A DNA stretch of 64,000 nucleotides, taken from Peptococcaceae bacterium (GTDB taxonomy: Bacteria > Bacillota > Desulfotomaculia > Desulfotomaculales > JACDOK01). The DNA is taken from contig JACDOK010000007.1 of the NCBI GenBank assembly GCA_017656185.1, forward strand, positions 1 to 64,000. The letters run 5' to 3'. Position numbers and translations under genes: made by a program. Position 1 is the stretch's first letter; each line of letters starts with the position of its first letter. This document shows, piece after piece, positions 53,540-62,642 of this stretch. The notes beneath the pieces were generated by a model. It was not told the DNA's origin. It did not search any database and saw only the letters and a list, made by a program, of their open reading frames with translations.

Positions 53540-53977
53540 ATGGACTTTAATGAGGCCAAAACAATACTGGTACCGGTCATCAAGCGCGTGCCGGCCTATA
53601 CCAGATTAATCATCGGTCTTTATAGAGACCGCAATTTGGACAAAAAACGGAAAGCCCTGCTAACAGTAGGACTGGCCTATGCGATTTCACCAATCGACTT
53701 GATACCCGGGTTTATCCCGGTAGCCGGGCAATTGGATGATATTATGGTGGCCCTGAGCAGCTTGAAAAAGGTTTTAAAGAGCCTGCCCGGTGAATCCAGG
53801 CGAAAATATAAAAAGCGGTACCACATCACGACAGAGATAATTGATGAAGATTTGGCTGCCACCAAAAAAATAACCGTTTTCCTCCTGCGTGACAGTGGCC
53901 GGTATACCTGGATGAGCATCAGGATGATAGCTAAAAAGAGTGTTCGTTTTATCAAGAAATTGAGACCGGTAATTTAG
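53540..53977 (+). CDS. DUF1232 (YkvA-like) protein
   Basis: A 145-aa protein with the DUF1232 motif: AYAISPIDLIPGFIPVAGQLDDIMVALSSL at about residues 47-76, a membrane-inserting helical hairpin in this family. A basic C-terminal helix follows. The role is unknown. The ATG follows AGAGAGG. It is divergent from the peptide transporter. Confidence 0.85.
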   Translation: MDFNEAKTILVPVIKRVPAYTRLIIGLYRDRNLDKKRKALLTVGLAYAISPIDLIPGFIPVAGQLDDIMVALSSLKKVLKSLPGESRRKYKKRYHITTEIIDEDLAATKKITVFLLRDSGRYTWMSIRMIAKKSVRFIKKLRPVI

Positions 53978-53999
53978 TTTATTTCTCTTTCATTGTTAC

Positions 54000-54028
54000 T
54001 TGAATTAATTGATCAGATATGGTATAGA
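54000..54028 (+). promoter_or_regulatory. Promoter of the flavoenzyme gene
   Basis: -35 TTGAAT (54000-54005) and -10 TATAGA (54023-54028) are 17 bp apart, about 90 bp before the start codon, which follows AGAAGGAGG. Confidence 0.5.
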
Positions 54029-54119
54029 AAAATGAAGTTAATAGACATATGTTTTTTTAAATTTTCTGCAAATTTGTGAATGTGAACACTAGCACCATTA
54101 TTTAGAAGGAGGAAACCCT

Positions 54120-55463
54120 ATGGGAAAATCATATGACGTTCTCGTCATTGGCGGCGGTACCGCCGGGGTAACAGCAGCTACTACCGCACGCCGGCACTAC
54201 CGGGATAAACGCGTGCTGCTTATCCGGCAAGAAGAAAGAACTTTGATTCCGTGCGGCATTCCTTATATGTTCGGAACGCTTAAAGATCCTATGCAGAACT
54301 TAAATCCGGACTACGTACTAGAAAACCGGGGCATAGAAATTCTCATTGGGCAAGTGACCCGGATAGACCGGAAAGCCAAAGAAGTTATCTTGAGTACTGG
54401 AGAAAAAATTAAGTATTCCAAGCTGGTTTTGGCAACAGGTTCTATTCCTGCTCTGCCGCCCATTCCCGGCATCGATAAGGAAAACGTTTTTTGCATTAAA
54501 AAAGACCTTAACCATCTTACCAAAATCTTAAAGGTATTGGAAACCGCAAAACGGGTGGTTATCGTCGGGGGCGGTTTCATCGGAGTCGAACTGGCCGAAG
54601 TAATCAGAAAACACAAGGGCTTAGATGTTACCATCGTAGAAATCTTACCCTACTGTCTCTACGCCTGCTTCGATGAAGAAGTTTGTCTAGAGGTTGAAAA
54701 TGAACTTACCAGTCTCGGGGTAAGAATCATTACCGAACAGAGGGTTCAGCAACTGACCGGAGAAAATAAGGTCCAAAGTGTCCGGCTGGACGACGGCTCG
54801 GAACTACCCGCCGATATGGTGCTGGTTACCACAGGGGTGTATCCTTCAACCTCTTTAGCCCAGGAAGCAGGCTTGGCACTGGGACCGACAGGCGGGATTC
54901 TAGTTGACCGGACCATGGCAACTTCGGACCCTGATATCTTTGCCTGCGGTGACTGCACGTACAAGGTTTCGTTCTTCGCAGGAAACCCGGTTCGCATCAT
55001 GCTTGCTTCGGTAGCAGCGACAGAAGCACGGGTGGCAGGTGCCAACCTGTTTGTTCGCCGGCGCACAAATTCCGGCGCGGTGGGTGTTTTCTCCACCGTC
55101 ATCGGTACAAAGGCGTTCGGTTGTGCCGGCCTTACCGAAAGAGCGGCAGAAGAAAAGGGTTATGAAGTGTTAATTGGCGAAGCTTCAGCACCCAACCGGC
55201 ATCCAAGTGCATTGCCCAACACCCAGAACACTATGGTGAAACTTGTTTTTGACCGCTATACGGGAGTTCTGCTGGGAGGCCAGGTTGTAGGCAGCGAAAG
55301 CATAGGTGAGCTGGTAAACCTGCTCAGCGCTTGTCTTTTACACCGTATGACGGTTACCCAGATGGCTACTTTCCAGATGGGAACCCACCCGATGCTTACA
55401 CCTGCCCCGGCAGCATATCCGCTGGTACTGGCGGCTGAAGCGGCTGCTACCGAAAACTTATAA
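54120..55463 (+). CDS. CoA-disulfide reductase / NADH oxidase-like flavoprotein
   Basis: A 447-aa FAD and NAD(P)H-dependent oxidoreductase. The FAD motif GGGTAGVTAA is at 11-20 and the NAD motif GGGFIGVELAEV at about 155-166. Cys45 in LIPCGIPYMFG is the single redox Cys of the CoA-disulfide reductase/NADH oxidase group. The second FAD motif is DIFACGDC. A dimerisation domain follows. Possible reactions are reduction of CoA disulfide, persulfide, oxygen or elemental sulfur; sequence does not decide. Confidence 0.9.
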   Translation: MGKSYDVLVIGGGTAGVTAATTARRHYRDKRVLLIRQEERTLIPCGIPYMFGTLKDPMQNLNPDYVLENRGIEILIGQVTRIDRKAKEVILSTGEKIKYSKLVLATGSIPALPPIPGIDKENVFCIKKDLNHLTKILKVLETAKRVVIVGGGFIGVELAEVIRKHKGLDVTIVEILPYCLYACFDEEVCLEVENELTSLGVRIITEQRVQQLTGENKVQSVRLDDGSELPADMVLVTTGVYPSTSLAQEAGLALGPTGGILVDRTMATSDPDIFACGDCTYKVSFFAGNPVRIMLASVAATEARVAGANLFVRRRTNSGAVGVFSTVIGTKAFGCAGLTERAAEEKGYEVLIGEASAPNRHPSALPNTQNTMVKLVFDRYTGVLLGGQVVGSESIGELVNLLSACLLHRMTVTQMATFQMGTHPMLTPAPAAYPLVLAAEAAATENL

Positions 55464-55561
55464 CAATTATCATCGCTACTCTAGTTTTGCTCTTTGTTGT
55501 CCCGACCGGATGCAGTTCAACTGATAACGAACCAAAATGGAGCAAACTACTGACTATTTAA
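55448..55561 (+). pseudogene. Lipoprotein signal-peptide remnant
   Basis: In the frame that starts at 55448 the text reads YRKLITIIIATLVLLFVVPT then GCSSTDNEPKWSK before a stop at 55559-55561. This is a complete lipoprotein signal with lipobox PTGC but no ATG, GTG or TTG start and no mature domain. It overlaps the end of the flavoenzyme gene. It looks like the 5' stub of a deleted lipoprotein gene. Confidence 0.5.
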
Positions 55562-56557
55562 TACTGCTTCCTGCTCACCGTTTACTGATTTGTATGCCAG
55601 CAGGGTTGCCAGGTAATCTCTTACAATACTTATGCCGTAATCAGGAGAAGGAGCCCATTTCCCACCCAAATCTTCAAAGGTCGCGGCCCGTCCCTTGATT
55701 ACCGCAAAGTGGCGCGGGTCCGGGGTATCCTCTTTGGGATACCCTGTTGCGCCGGCGTACAGGGCCAGGTGGTCGAGGTGAGCCGTAACGCCCTCTTCCC
55801 AGCTGCTGAAACGCTGGTGGGCATCAGGGTCGTAGTTATCTCCCCCCTGGGTAGTTTTCATACCGCAGGGGTTCCTGAAACTTTCGTCCAGTACCCCGCC
55901 AAACCTGCCGAACCCGGTTTCCTTGGCCGCCTGGGCATAGGCACCCGCCGGGTTCACACCCCGCTCCGGAGCCAAACGCCAGTATAACGGCGCCAGGTTA
56001 ATGAAAGTCTGCGTGGCGCCCCTGCTCCTGGCCCACGCCTGGGCCTGCTCTACCGTTACCGTTGTTGAACTCAGTATATTAGTCCCTGCTTTTTGCGGAT
56101 CCGGCAAGGTCGAATCACCGGGATTGCTTTCCGGCGGCGTACAGATAGAAACCCTTTTTGCGTTCCCGTCCCAGTTAACCTCAGCCCCGAGGGTTTCACT
56201 CACAAACCTGACAGGAACCATCGTCCGGTTGTTTATAATCCTGGGCGGCTGGTCAAAGGTCACATTTTCTGAGTTTACCCGGGCACTTGCGGAACCGATC
56301 CTCAGGTATATTTGCACATCTCCCTTGCTCGCCTTTACTGCCCGCTCTTCCCCAAGCCACTGCACCGTGGCCCCCAAGGCTTCGAAAATGCCGCGCATGG
56401 GTACCAGCACCCTACCGCCGATTATCTGCGGTGGTTGGTCATAGTGCTGTACTTCCCCGCCAATTTCGATGGTAATGTCACTGGCGGCATTGGCGGCAGT
56501 TAAGCTGCAGAATGCCATTGCAATGCTGAGAAGCAGTACGGAAATCTTTTTCCTCAC
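55547..56557 (-). CDS. Exported stalk-domain glucosaminidase
   Basis: A 336-aa secreted protein. A signal peptide covers residues 1-24. Two halves of a copper-amine-oxidase N-terminal-like stalk domain follow (PPQIIGGRVLVPMRGIFEALGA and PPRIINNRTMVPVRFVSETLGA, a repeat common in Clostridia surface proteins). The C-terminal glucosaminidase domain (about 175-325) has AQAAKETGFGRFGG with the catalytic Glu and the NPCGMKT strand. It likely cleaves peptidoglycan glycan at the cell surface. Confidence 0.88.
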   Translation of the reverse strand: MRKKISVLLLSIAMAFCSLTAANAASDITIEIGGEVQHYDQPPQIIGGRVLVPMRGIFEALGATVQWLGEERAVKASKGDVQIYLRIGSASARVNSENVTFDQPPRIINNRTMVPVRFVSETLGAEVNWDGNAKRVSICTPPESNPGDSTLPDPQKAGTNILSSTTVTVEQAQAWARSRGATQTFINLAPLYWRLAPERGVNPAGAYAQAAKETGFGRFGGVLDESFRNPCGMKTTQGGDNYDPDAHQRFSSWEEGVTAHLDHLALYAGATGYPKEDTPDPRHFAVIKGRAATFEDLGGKWAPSPDYGISIVRDYLATLLAYKSVNGEQEAVLNSQ

Positions 56558-56826
56558 AGCAGCAATCAGCCCCTTTTATATAGAACTGCTTAAAGCAAAT
56601 ATTCGGTATTTACAAGGCGAAAACCTTCCATCGGCCCCAAAACATTCCTTGATTCCCAAAAAGAACTTTTCTACTCTGAAACTGCGTCTTTTATCCCATT
56701 TACGTTTATTAGCACCTGAATTAAGAAGCAGGACAAAAAGCAACTGGCATTGAAAAGCAGTTAAAAAAATAAAGTCTAGTTAGGTAGGACCATAGTCTTT
56801 AATTCGTATCTTAGGAGGGAAACAGG

Positions 56827-57399
56827 ATGAAAGTAGTGGCCTTCAACGGCAGTCCACGTAAAAACGGCAACACGGCTCAAGCCATACGTGTTGTATTAGA
56901 AGAATTGGAAAGCCAAGGGATAGCAACGGAATTTATACAGCTGGGCGGCACCAACGTGCACGGGTGCCGGGCCTGCATGCGCTGTGCCAAAAATAAGGAC
57001 GGCAGGTGCAGCTGGGACGATGACGATATGAATATTTTCATAGATAAAATGCGGGAGGCCGATGGCATCATCATTGGTTCTCCAGTTTACTTCAGCAACG
57101 TTACCGCGGAAGTAAAAGCCCTGATTGAACGGGCCGGATTCGTGGCCTTGCGGAACGGCAATTTCCTGCGGCGCAAAGTGGGCGCGGCAGTGGTCGTTAT
57201 GCGCCGCGCTGGAGGCACCTTTACTTACGCAGCCATCAATTACTTTTTCGGTATTACGGAGATGATAGTCCCCGCCTCTAATTACTGGAACCTCGGGGTG
57301 GGACTCAGCCCGGGAGAAGTGCAGAAAGACGAAGAAGGCATTGAAACCTTCCGCACCTTGGGGCGCAATATGGCCTGGCTGCTGAAAACCATCAAATAG
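56827..57399 (+). CDS. Flavodoxin-fold FMN reductase with Cys motif
   Basis: A 190-aa protein with the FMN loop NGSPRKNGNT (residues 6-15), the Cys motif CRACMRCAKNKDGRC (about 47-61) and GSPVYFSNVTAEVKALIERAG. Same family as the protein at 7707-8303, but clearly different in sequence. The start is an ATG after AGGAGGG. It is followed by a terminator. The 269-bp gap on the left holds nothing I recognise. Confidence 0.87.
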   Translation: MKVVAFNGSPRKNGNTAQAIRVVLEELESQGIATEFIQLGGTNVHGCRACMRCAKNKDGRCSWDDDDMNIFIDKMREADGIIIGSPVYFSNVTAEVKALIERAGFVALRNGNFLRRKVGAAVVVMRRAGGTFTYAAINYFFGITEMIVPASNYWNLGVGLSPGEVQKDEEGIETFRTLGRNMAWLLKTIK

Positions 57400-57413
57400 C
57401 TTTTTCCAGCCAC

Positions 57414-57450
57414 AAACCCCGCTTTCAAAAAGCGGGGTTTTATATTTTGT
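57414..57450 (+). terminator. Terminator after flavoprotein gene
   Basis: AACCCCGCTT and AAGCGGGGTT form a 10-bp stem with a short loop, followed by a T-rich run. Confidence 0.88.
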
Positions 57451-57535
57451 GAGAAATATTAACAATTATTATACCGATACTTTACTTGGGTAGCTTATGA
57501 TTGTGGCAGCTATTACGATCCGCGCTTCTCGGATA

Positions 57536-58516
57536 TTAGACTTTATCGGTTGTACTATGCCAAATATCTCTGATCAGTATTGTAAACTTTTGTTTAGGTA
57601 TACGGTACATGACCCCGCGCGGGCCTTCAAACTGACAGCTCAGGGCCGCAAGCGTTTGCCCGAAACGTAATGCTATATCAATATCCTCCGGCTCAGCTTC
57701 CAGGAAGCCTTTCCTGCCCGCACGACCCAGGATATGAATAATGCCCGCGCTGCACCAGTCACCGCAGCCCACGGTGTCTCGAACGTCCTCTACTGCATAG
57801 GCAGGCATAGATATCCATTCGGCCCCGCGCAAACAATACTTGAGCCCTTCCGCACCAAGCGTTTCTATTTCCAGCGGAACATTCCTCCCCCGCATTAGTT
57901 CCCGGACGGGCCCCGACCTTACGTGGGAGTATTTCACAATATCGGCAACCTGGAGACATTCGGTGAGAAGTTTTGCTTCCTTAACTTCGGAAGGTTCGAA
58001 GACCACCAGTGCCCCGCGATCCCTAGTGATTTTGGCAAGTTCAATGGAACTGCGCGAGACCTGGTCGAAGTAAAATACCTGGGACCCGGGCATTTCCCGG
58101 CTGATGGTCGTCACATCTTGTGCCAAGACGGGCTTGTACCTGGCCAGTCCCGTCTTGTAGTTGGGGCAGGCCGGCCCGGAACGGCGCCATGATCTTCCGT
58201 TCCGATTCCTACCCGGATTTAAAACAATCATGGGAGTAGCAGCGGAACGATCTCGCAAGACCAACGAGGTTCTAACCTTCCATTTTTCCATATCACGCAA
58301 TAGTTTTACCGCCGCTTCATCATCCCCCAGCCTGGCAATAGGATAAGATTCCCAGCCCAAATAGGAAAGAATGGTCAATACGTTCCCGCACGACCCTCCG
58401 GCCCAAAACTTCGGCGGTGCAGATCTTCCATCCATTACAATATCAAGGGCGATAAACCCCGTACCTACGCATACCGGCTTAGGACTGTTAATGCCAAACT
58501 TTTCTCCAACGGTCAT
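57536..58516 (-). CDS. PfkB-family carbohydrate/nucleoside kinase
   Basis: A 326-aa kinase of the ribokinase fold. The N-terminal GG region is WAGGSCGNVLTIL (residues 40-53), and the C-terminal motif 2 DTVGCGDWCSAGII holds the catalytic Asp; it has GCGD in place of the usual GAGD. A basic insert RNRNGRSWRRSGPAC near residue 105 is not common. The ATG at 58516 follows AGGAGAAGG. The phosphate acceptor is unknown. Confidence 0.83.
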   Translation of the reverse strand: MTVGEKFGINSPKPVCVGTGFIALDIVMDGRSAPPKFWAGGSCGNVLTILSYLGWESYPIARLGDDEAAVKLLRDMEKWKVRTSLVLRDRSAATPMIVLNPGRNRNGRSWRRSGPACPNYKTGLARYKPVLAQDVTTISREMPGSQVFYFDQVSRSSIELAKITRDRGALVVFEPSEVKEAKLLTECLQVADIVKYSHVRSGPVRELMRGRNVPLEIETLGAEGLKYCLRGAEWISMPAYAVEDVRDTVGCGDWCSAGIIHILGRAGRKGFLEAEPEDIDIALRFGQTLAALSCQFEGPRGVMYRIPKQKFTILIRDIWHSTTDKV

Positions 58517-58570
58517 AGTCCCTTCTCCTGCTAACCACGTGTTATCGCCTTGCACCGCAAACTAAGGGCA

Positions 58571-58948
58571 TTAATACCCCAGTTTTTTATAAATCTTGCT
58601 TTTGTAAAAGTTCAAAGCGGAAGAATTTTGTGTTTTTCTTTTCTCCATCAGCATGTTAAACCTCAAAATCTTCGCATTTAGCTTTTTGGTTAACGAGCTT
58701 TTCACCTCATCTTCATTGTGACAACAATCTATCAACTTCTGGAGCGAAATAATCTCTTTTTGAAGTTGAAGCTCTTCGGGCAGGACGCCGGCATTTTTCA
58801 GTACTATATAGCCGGCTCTCAAATCCTCGGGTATACCGGATAAATCTTCTAACTGCAAAGGTTTGCCTTTGCAGGAAAGATTGTCAAATTCACCTCTTTC
58901 CATCGCCTCGCGGATTTTACCTTCGGCGATAATAGCCACAATATCCAT
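58571..58948 (-). CDS. DUF1992 (DnaJ-C28-like) protein
   Basis: A 125-aa protein whose first 75 residues match DUF1992: AEGKIREAMERGEFDNLSCKGKPLQLEDL and PEDLRAGYIVLKNAGVLPEELQLQKEI. The C-terminal part is helical and basic. The biochemical role is unknown. The ATG follows AAGGAAGGG. Confidence 0.88.
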   Translation of the reverse strand: MDIVAIIAEGKIREAMERGEFDNLSCKGKPLQLEDLSGIPEDLRAGYIVLKNAGVLPEELQLQKEIISLQKLIDCCHNEDEVKSSLTKKLNAKILRFNMLMEKRKTQNSSALNFYKSKIYKKLGY

Positions 58949-58986
58949 GTTTAAACCCTTCCTTTATCTTTCCTCGACTTCGCGCG

Positions 58987-59106
58987 CTAATAAATAATAT
59001 AATTGCAGCCGGTTTTAGAATGTTCAGTGGAAAAGAATGCATATTCCATTACTCCGGGATAATATAAAGCAACACAAAATACAAGAATTATAATTATATT
59101 CTTCAT
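58987..59106 (-). CDS. Possible small membrane peptide
   Basis: A 39-aa frame, MKNIIIILVFCVALYYPGV and on, with one strongly hydrophobic helix, 38 bp downstream of the amidase gene. An AGGAGGG lies 15 nt before its ATG. A five-codon frame that starts nearer the ribosome site ends across this ATG (ATGA), so coupling is possible. No homologue is recognised. Confidence 0.35.
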   Translation of the reverse strand: MKNIIIILVFCVALYYPGVMEYAFFSTEHSKTGCNYIIY

Positions 59107-59143
59107 GCTATTTTCATGCTGCCCTCCTGGTGTTTGGTTATGA

Positions 59144-61033
59144 TTAATGCAATAACTCGCACAGGTAGACAAACTCAATTCCTTTAGCTTCCATTACGGG
59201 TATCATTTCCTTGATGGCTCTGGCCATTTTTTCTCCACCCATACCTACATGCCCGATCCCAATAGCACTGCCGTTGGCCAGGGCTTTATCCGCCAAAAGG
59301 TCTAACTGTCTCTTCATATGATCTACACTTTTTACATCGTCCAAGAATATATCCCTTTGGGTGTAGGCTATACCCATGCTTTGAGCCAGGGGAATAATTT
59401 TCGACTTATCGGAAGTTCTGCTGTCCAGTACGAAAAATCCCTTTTCCCTGGCCACTTCCAGCACCGGGCGGATTAAATCATCCCGGGAAGTAACCAGCGA
59501 GCCCATATGATTATTAAACCCAGTAGCATATGGTACCTGAGCAAAATTCCGGCGTACTTCCCTGCGTATTTCTTCAGCGGTCATTTCAGAGGTTATAGCC
59601 CCGGGCCCCAGCCAGCTGGCTTTACCTCTCACTGGCTGCATGGGTAAATGTACTATCACCTCGTATCCCCGCTCCGCTGCCTGTACAGCCTGCCGGCGTG
59701 AATTTTCCAGGTTGGGCATTACCGCAAAAGTAAGCGGCCTATCGATGGAGAGCATTTCCTTTACCCCCCCGGGGTTACTTTGCCCGCAATCATCGATGAC
59801 GATAGCCACCTTCGGTTTTTTTCCTTCCATTATCCCTCCTGCGACCTTAGTTAAAGGCAATTCGTCACGGGATATCGGTTTACTTATATCCATATGTCCG
59901 GCCAGGGTTTTTCTTTGCTTTCCGTTGACCATTACTTGCACTTCTCGTATTTCCGGTAACTCGAAAAGGGTATAGGCAATTGAACTGAGTGCAACCCATT
60001 CCCCCTCACTACCTAACAAACAGGATTCTTTATTCGTCATGCCGAGGTCAACCGTGGCCAGGGGGCCCGATACTTTTAAATTTTTAAAAGTAATACCATC
60101 CGGTATACACGGGCTCAGCTCATCGGTTTTCCGGGGTCCATCCACTAACTGCTCCAGTGCTAACCGGGCCAACTCTTTGACCGTGTCGTTAGCCATATCA
60201 ATTGAATCCATTTCTTCAGAAGCCATAAAGAGCCGGGTTCTGGTTTTGGGTATAAAATATAAATCAGGCAATGTATCATTATTGACTTGTACCGTACTGT
60301 CATAGGTGGGCGTCTCTGTGTTTACGGACAAATCAACCTTATGGGAATCATTACAATAATTGGTTATGCCCGTGCAGATCGACCGGGCCATTTTCTTTTG
60401 ATACGCGGGTTCGATTAAGTGCTGCCGGTCTTTCGCGCTTGAAATATAGCCCAACTCCACTACGACGGCAGGCATTTTTAAGCGGTTTAATATGTAATAA
60501 TCCCTGGCACGGCTTGTCCTCTTAACCATTTCAGGAATGTGGTTTAATTCCCGCTGGATATGCCGTGCTAAACATTGTCCTGATTTATTATCCTGATTGT
60601 AAAATACCACCGCTCCGGCTCTGTTTCTTTTAGGAGAGCAGTTAATGTGCAGGCTTACAAATATGTCCGCATTATTTTTCAAGGCAACGGCAACTCTTTC
60701 ATCCAGGTCATCCGGGTTTTTTTTAAGAGAAAACCACTTCCGGCCGAGTTGATAATCCCCGCTTCTGGTAAGTTTAACTACAGCACCTTCCGCCTCTAGC
60801 AGTTGGGCCAGCTCGCGAGCCACCGCAAGGGTAATATTCTTCTCCCATATTTTATTATTGTCTGTACAGCCTGTATCATTACCGCCGTGACCAGGGTCAA
60901 TAACCACTATTTTCCCCTGCATGTCATTTAGCGTCGAAGCCGGCTCTTTTGCAGCAAACAGGTTATAGATTCCGGCCAATACAAAGCATACAAGAAGTAT
61001 CATAAAAAGTCTTAATTTAGGACGTTTATACAT
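59144..61033 (-). CDS. Amidase_3-GerMN-polysaccharide deacetylase fusion
   Basis: A 629-aa exported three-domain protein. After a signal or anchor helix, residues 35-215 are a zinc N-acetylmuramoyl-L-alanine amidase with ligands in DPGHGG, WEKN, SLHIN and VVELGY. Residues 250-375 are a GerMN (germane) domain (TRLFMASEEM to SKPISRD). Residues 390-625 are a divergent polysaccharide deacetylase of the YibQ/DUF610 type (VAIVIDDCGQS, HLPMQPV, NNHMGSLVTS). The ATG at 61033 follows a GGGGGG run. It likely remodels peptidoglycan during division or sporulation. The combination is unusual. Confidence 0.88.
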   Translation of the reverse strand: MYKRPKLRLFMILLVCFVLAGIYNLFAAKEPASTLNDMQGKIVVIDPGHGGNDTGCTDNNKIWEKNITLAVARELAQLLEAEGAVVKLTRSGDYQLGRKWFSLKKNPDDLDERVAVALKNNADIFVSLHINCSPKRNRAGAVVFYNQDNKSGQCLARHIQRELNHIPEMVKRTSRARDYYILNRLKMPAVVVELGYISSAKDRQHLIEPAYQKKMARSICTGITNYCNDSHKVDLSVNTETPTYDSTVQVNNDTLPDLYFIPKTRTRLFMASEEMDSIDMANDTVKELARLALEQLVDGPRKTDELSPCIPDGITFKNLKVSGPLATVDLGMTNKESCLLGSEGEWVALSSIAYTLFELPEIREVQVMVNGKQRKTLAGHMDISKPISRDELPLTKVAGGIMEGKKPKVAIVIDDCGQSNPGGVKEMLSIDRPLTFAVMPNLENSRRQAVQAAERGYEVIVHLPMQPVRGKASWLGPGAITSEMTAEEIRREVRRNFAQVPYATGFNNHMGSLVTSRDDLIRPVLEVAREKGFFVLDSRTSDKSKIIPLAQSMGIAYTQRDIFLDDVKSVDHMKRQLDLLADKALANGSAIGIGHVGMGGEKMARAIKEMIPVMEAKGIEFVYLCELLH

Positions 61034-61051
61034 AAGAACCCCCCCTATCAA

Positions 61052-61327
61052 CTCACCGGCAAGACGGTAACCGGATATAACAATTGTCCATGTCCGGCTA
61101 TAGATTATTCTTTAAAAAACTTCACAACAAATCTCCTGGTAATTTGCGTATTTCGGACCAAGCCGGACCACCTATTTGACTGCTTTATGAAAAAATCACC
61201 TCTACGGCAGTTCGAATTTTCTAATGAGACTCTGGCTGGTTCCCGAAAACCGCTTTCAACAGCTTATACCAGCACCCGCGGCAGATTACGAGCAATAATA
61301 CACCGAAGGATACATTTCTTTGCCTAT
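61052..61327. other. Intergenic region without recognised content
   Basis: This 276-bp gap precedes the amidase-fusion gene. It contains no convincing open frame, hairpin or repeat. A promoter for the amidase gene should lie here but I cannot place it with confidence. Confidence 0.5.
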
Positions 61328-61582
61328 CTATGGTAGTATTAATTTACCCGAACCAGGGCCACGGCTGAAAAAGCCCGCATAACCGGGGTTCGGCCCTAAA
61401 GGGGAAACCAGTGTATCCATTTTTGAAATGGCTTCTTCTCCATATTTCCTCCTTACAAAATCCCGCCGTGCCAAACGATAAATTAACTCATCCCAAACAA
61501 GCCCCTGGCCTCGCCTACTGGCGTGGCCAGGGGAACAGTAATATGCTGGTGTGAGAGGATAAGGTTGGCTGCTCCATCCCAC
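61328..61582 (-). CDS. Hypothetical protein, 84 aa
   Basis: A short frame 25 bp after the cupredoxin-fold gene on the same strand. It is rich in Gly, Pro, Arg and Tyr, with a central helix LIYRLARRDFVRRKYGEEAISKM. No clear ribosome site is seen before its ATG. It may be a small coat-type protein translated with its neighbours, or spurious. Confidence 0.4.
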   Translation of the reverse strand: MGWSSQPYPLTPAYYCSPGHASRRGQGLVWDELIYRLARRDFVRRKYGEEAISKMDTLVSPLGPNPGYAGFFSRGPGSGKLILP

Positions 61583-61607
61583 TCTATGTTGGCCTGAAAT
61601 TTGCTCT

Positions 61608-62618
61608 TTAAGTTGTGACTTCTATTTTGGTCATCATTCCTCCCGGGAACTGGTTGTTGTTAACTAGGTGATGATATTCTCTGTCGTACAGGTAGAAGTC
61701 GCCCGGGGTAGTGGGAGTGAATACAATGTCAAAACTTTGTCCGGAGCCTAGGGTGACTCCTGTTTTTTCATAGGTAGCGTCCAACGTTGGGGTCATCAGG
61801 GGGAAGCTGTCCGCGGCCACTACCCTTCCAACAAATCCCCCGAGGTAAAATGTGTGGTTTTGAAACCCGGCGTTTATTACCCGTAGTAGTACCCGTTGCC
61901 CCACCTTACAGCTTATTTTGGACCCGTAGGGCTGGCTTGTATTGTTATCACCAGCGAGAGTATCAGGGAAGGAGCGGCCGTTAATCACCCAATAATCAGG
62001 TTTGAACTTAAGCATATCGTAATAAACTCCAGGCTCAACATCATTGTGCATAATACTATCAATCTCACCTATGACCAGTATTCTTTCCACATCATAATCG
62101 GAACCTGTACCGGCGCCATAGGCTGTTTTGTAGTTGGGATGATCCGGTGTGTTATAACCGCTTGGTCGTATTACAATAACGCCATATACACCCATCTGAA
62201 TTTGTTTTTCGGGGTTGGTTCCGCTCTCATATAGATAAATGCCAGGTTTGGTGGCTGTAAAACTATATTCAATTAGCCAGTCTACATTCTCATCTAAATA
62301 GTTAGTGAGTGATATCATTTTCCCTCCGGCGTATTGGGGTTGGACAGGTTGAGGAATAAGGGGGCCGCTGGGAATTTTTCTTACCATGACATTTTCTTGT
62401 CCCGGAAAAATGATTGATATCGGTTCTCCTATGCGTGCAAATGAATTATTATGAATTAATCTTATGGTTAACCTATCTCCAACGGTGGCCTCTATTAGGG
62501 GACCGGGAGTCTGGGGACTACCGAAGAAGGCGTTAGCGAAGCCCCAAAAGGGAATGGTTTTATCCGGTAAGGATAAAGACCCGGCCGCAACCTGTAAATT
62601 TTTAATAACTGTTGCCAT
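61608..62618 (-). CDS. Cupredoxin-fold protein, multicopper-oxidase-like, ligands lost (1)
   Basis: A 336-aa two-domain cupredoxin protein. It follows multicopper oxidase layout (PGPLIEATVGDRLTIRL, YSFTATKPGIYLYESGTNP, QIQMGVYGVIVIRP, NHTFYLGG, PGDFYLYD) but lacks the copper ligands. Where oxidases have HxHG it has IIFPGQ, where they have WYHSH it has LYESG, and HPxHLHG is reduced to NHTFYLGG. So laccase activity is unlikely. There is no signal peptide. It lies 25 bp after a paralogue. A structural role, for example in the spore coat like the CotA laccase, is a hypothesis. Confidence 0.8.
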   Translation of the reverse strand: MATVIKNLQVAAGSLSLPDKTIPFWGFANAFFGSPQTPGPLIEATVGDRLTIRLIHNNSFARIGEPISIIFPGQENVMVRKIPSGPLIPQPVQPQYAGGKMISLTNYLDENVDWLIEYSFTATKPGIYLYESGTNPEKQIQMGVYGVIVIRPSGYNTPDHPNYKTAYGAGTGSDYDVERILVIGEIDSIMHNDVEPGVYYDMLKFKPDYWVINGRSFPDTLAGDNNTSQPYGSKISCKVGQRVLLRVINAGFQNHTFYLGGFVGRVVAADSFPLMTPTLDATYEKTGVTLGSGQSFDIVFTPTTPGDFYLYDREYHHLVNNNQFPGGMMTKIEVTT

Positions 62619-62642
62619 GGTCTTATACTCCTTTCAGAGAAA

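Noticed and set aside
56469-56753. A 94-codon open frame on the plus strand in the gap before the flavoprotein
   Set aside because: Its first third is antisense to the glucosaminidase signal peptide. It has no ribosome site and no recognisable motif.
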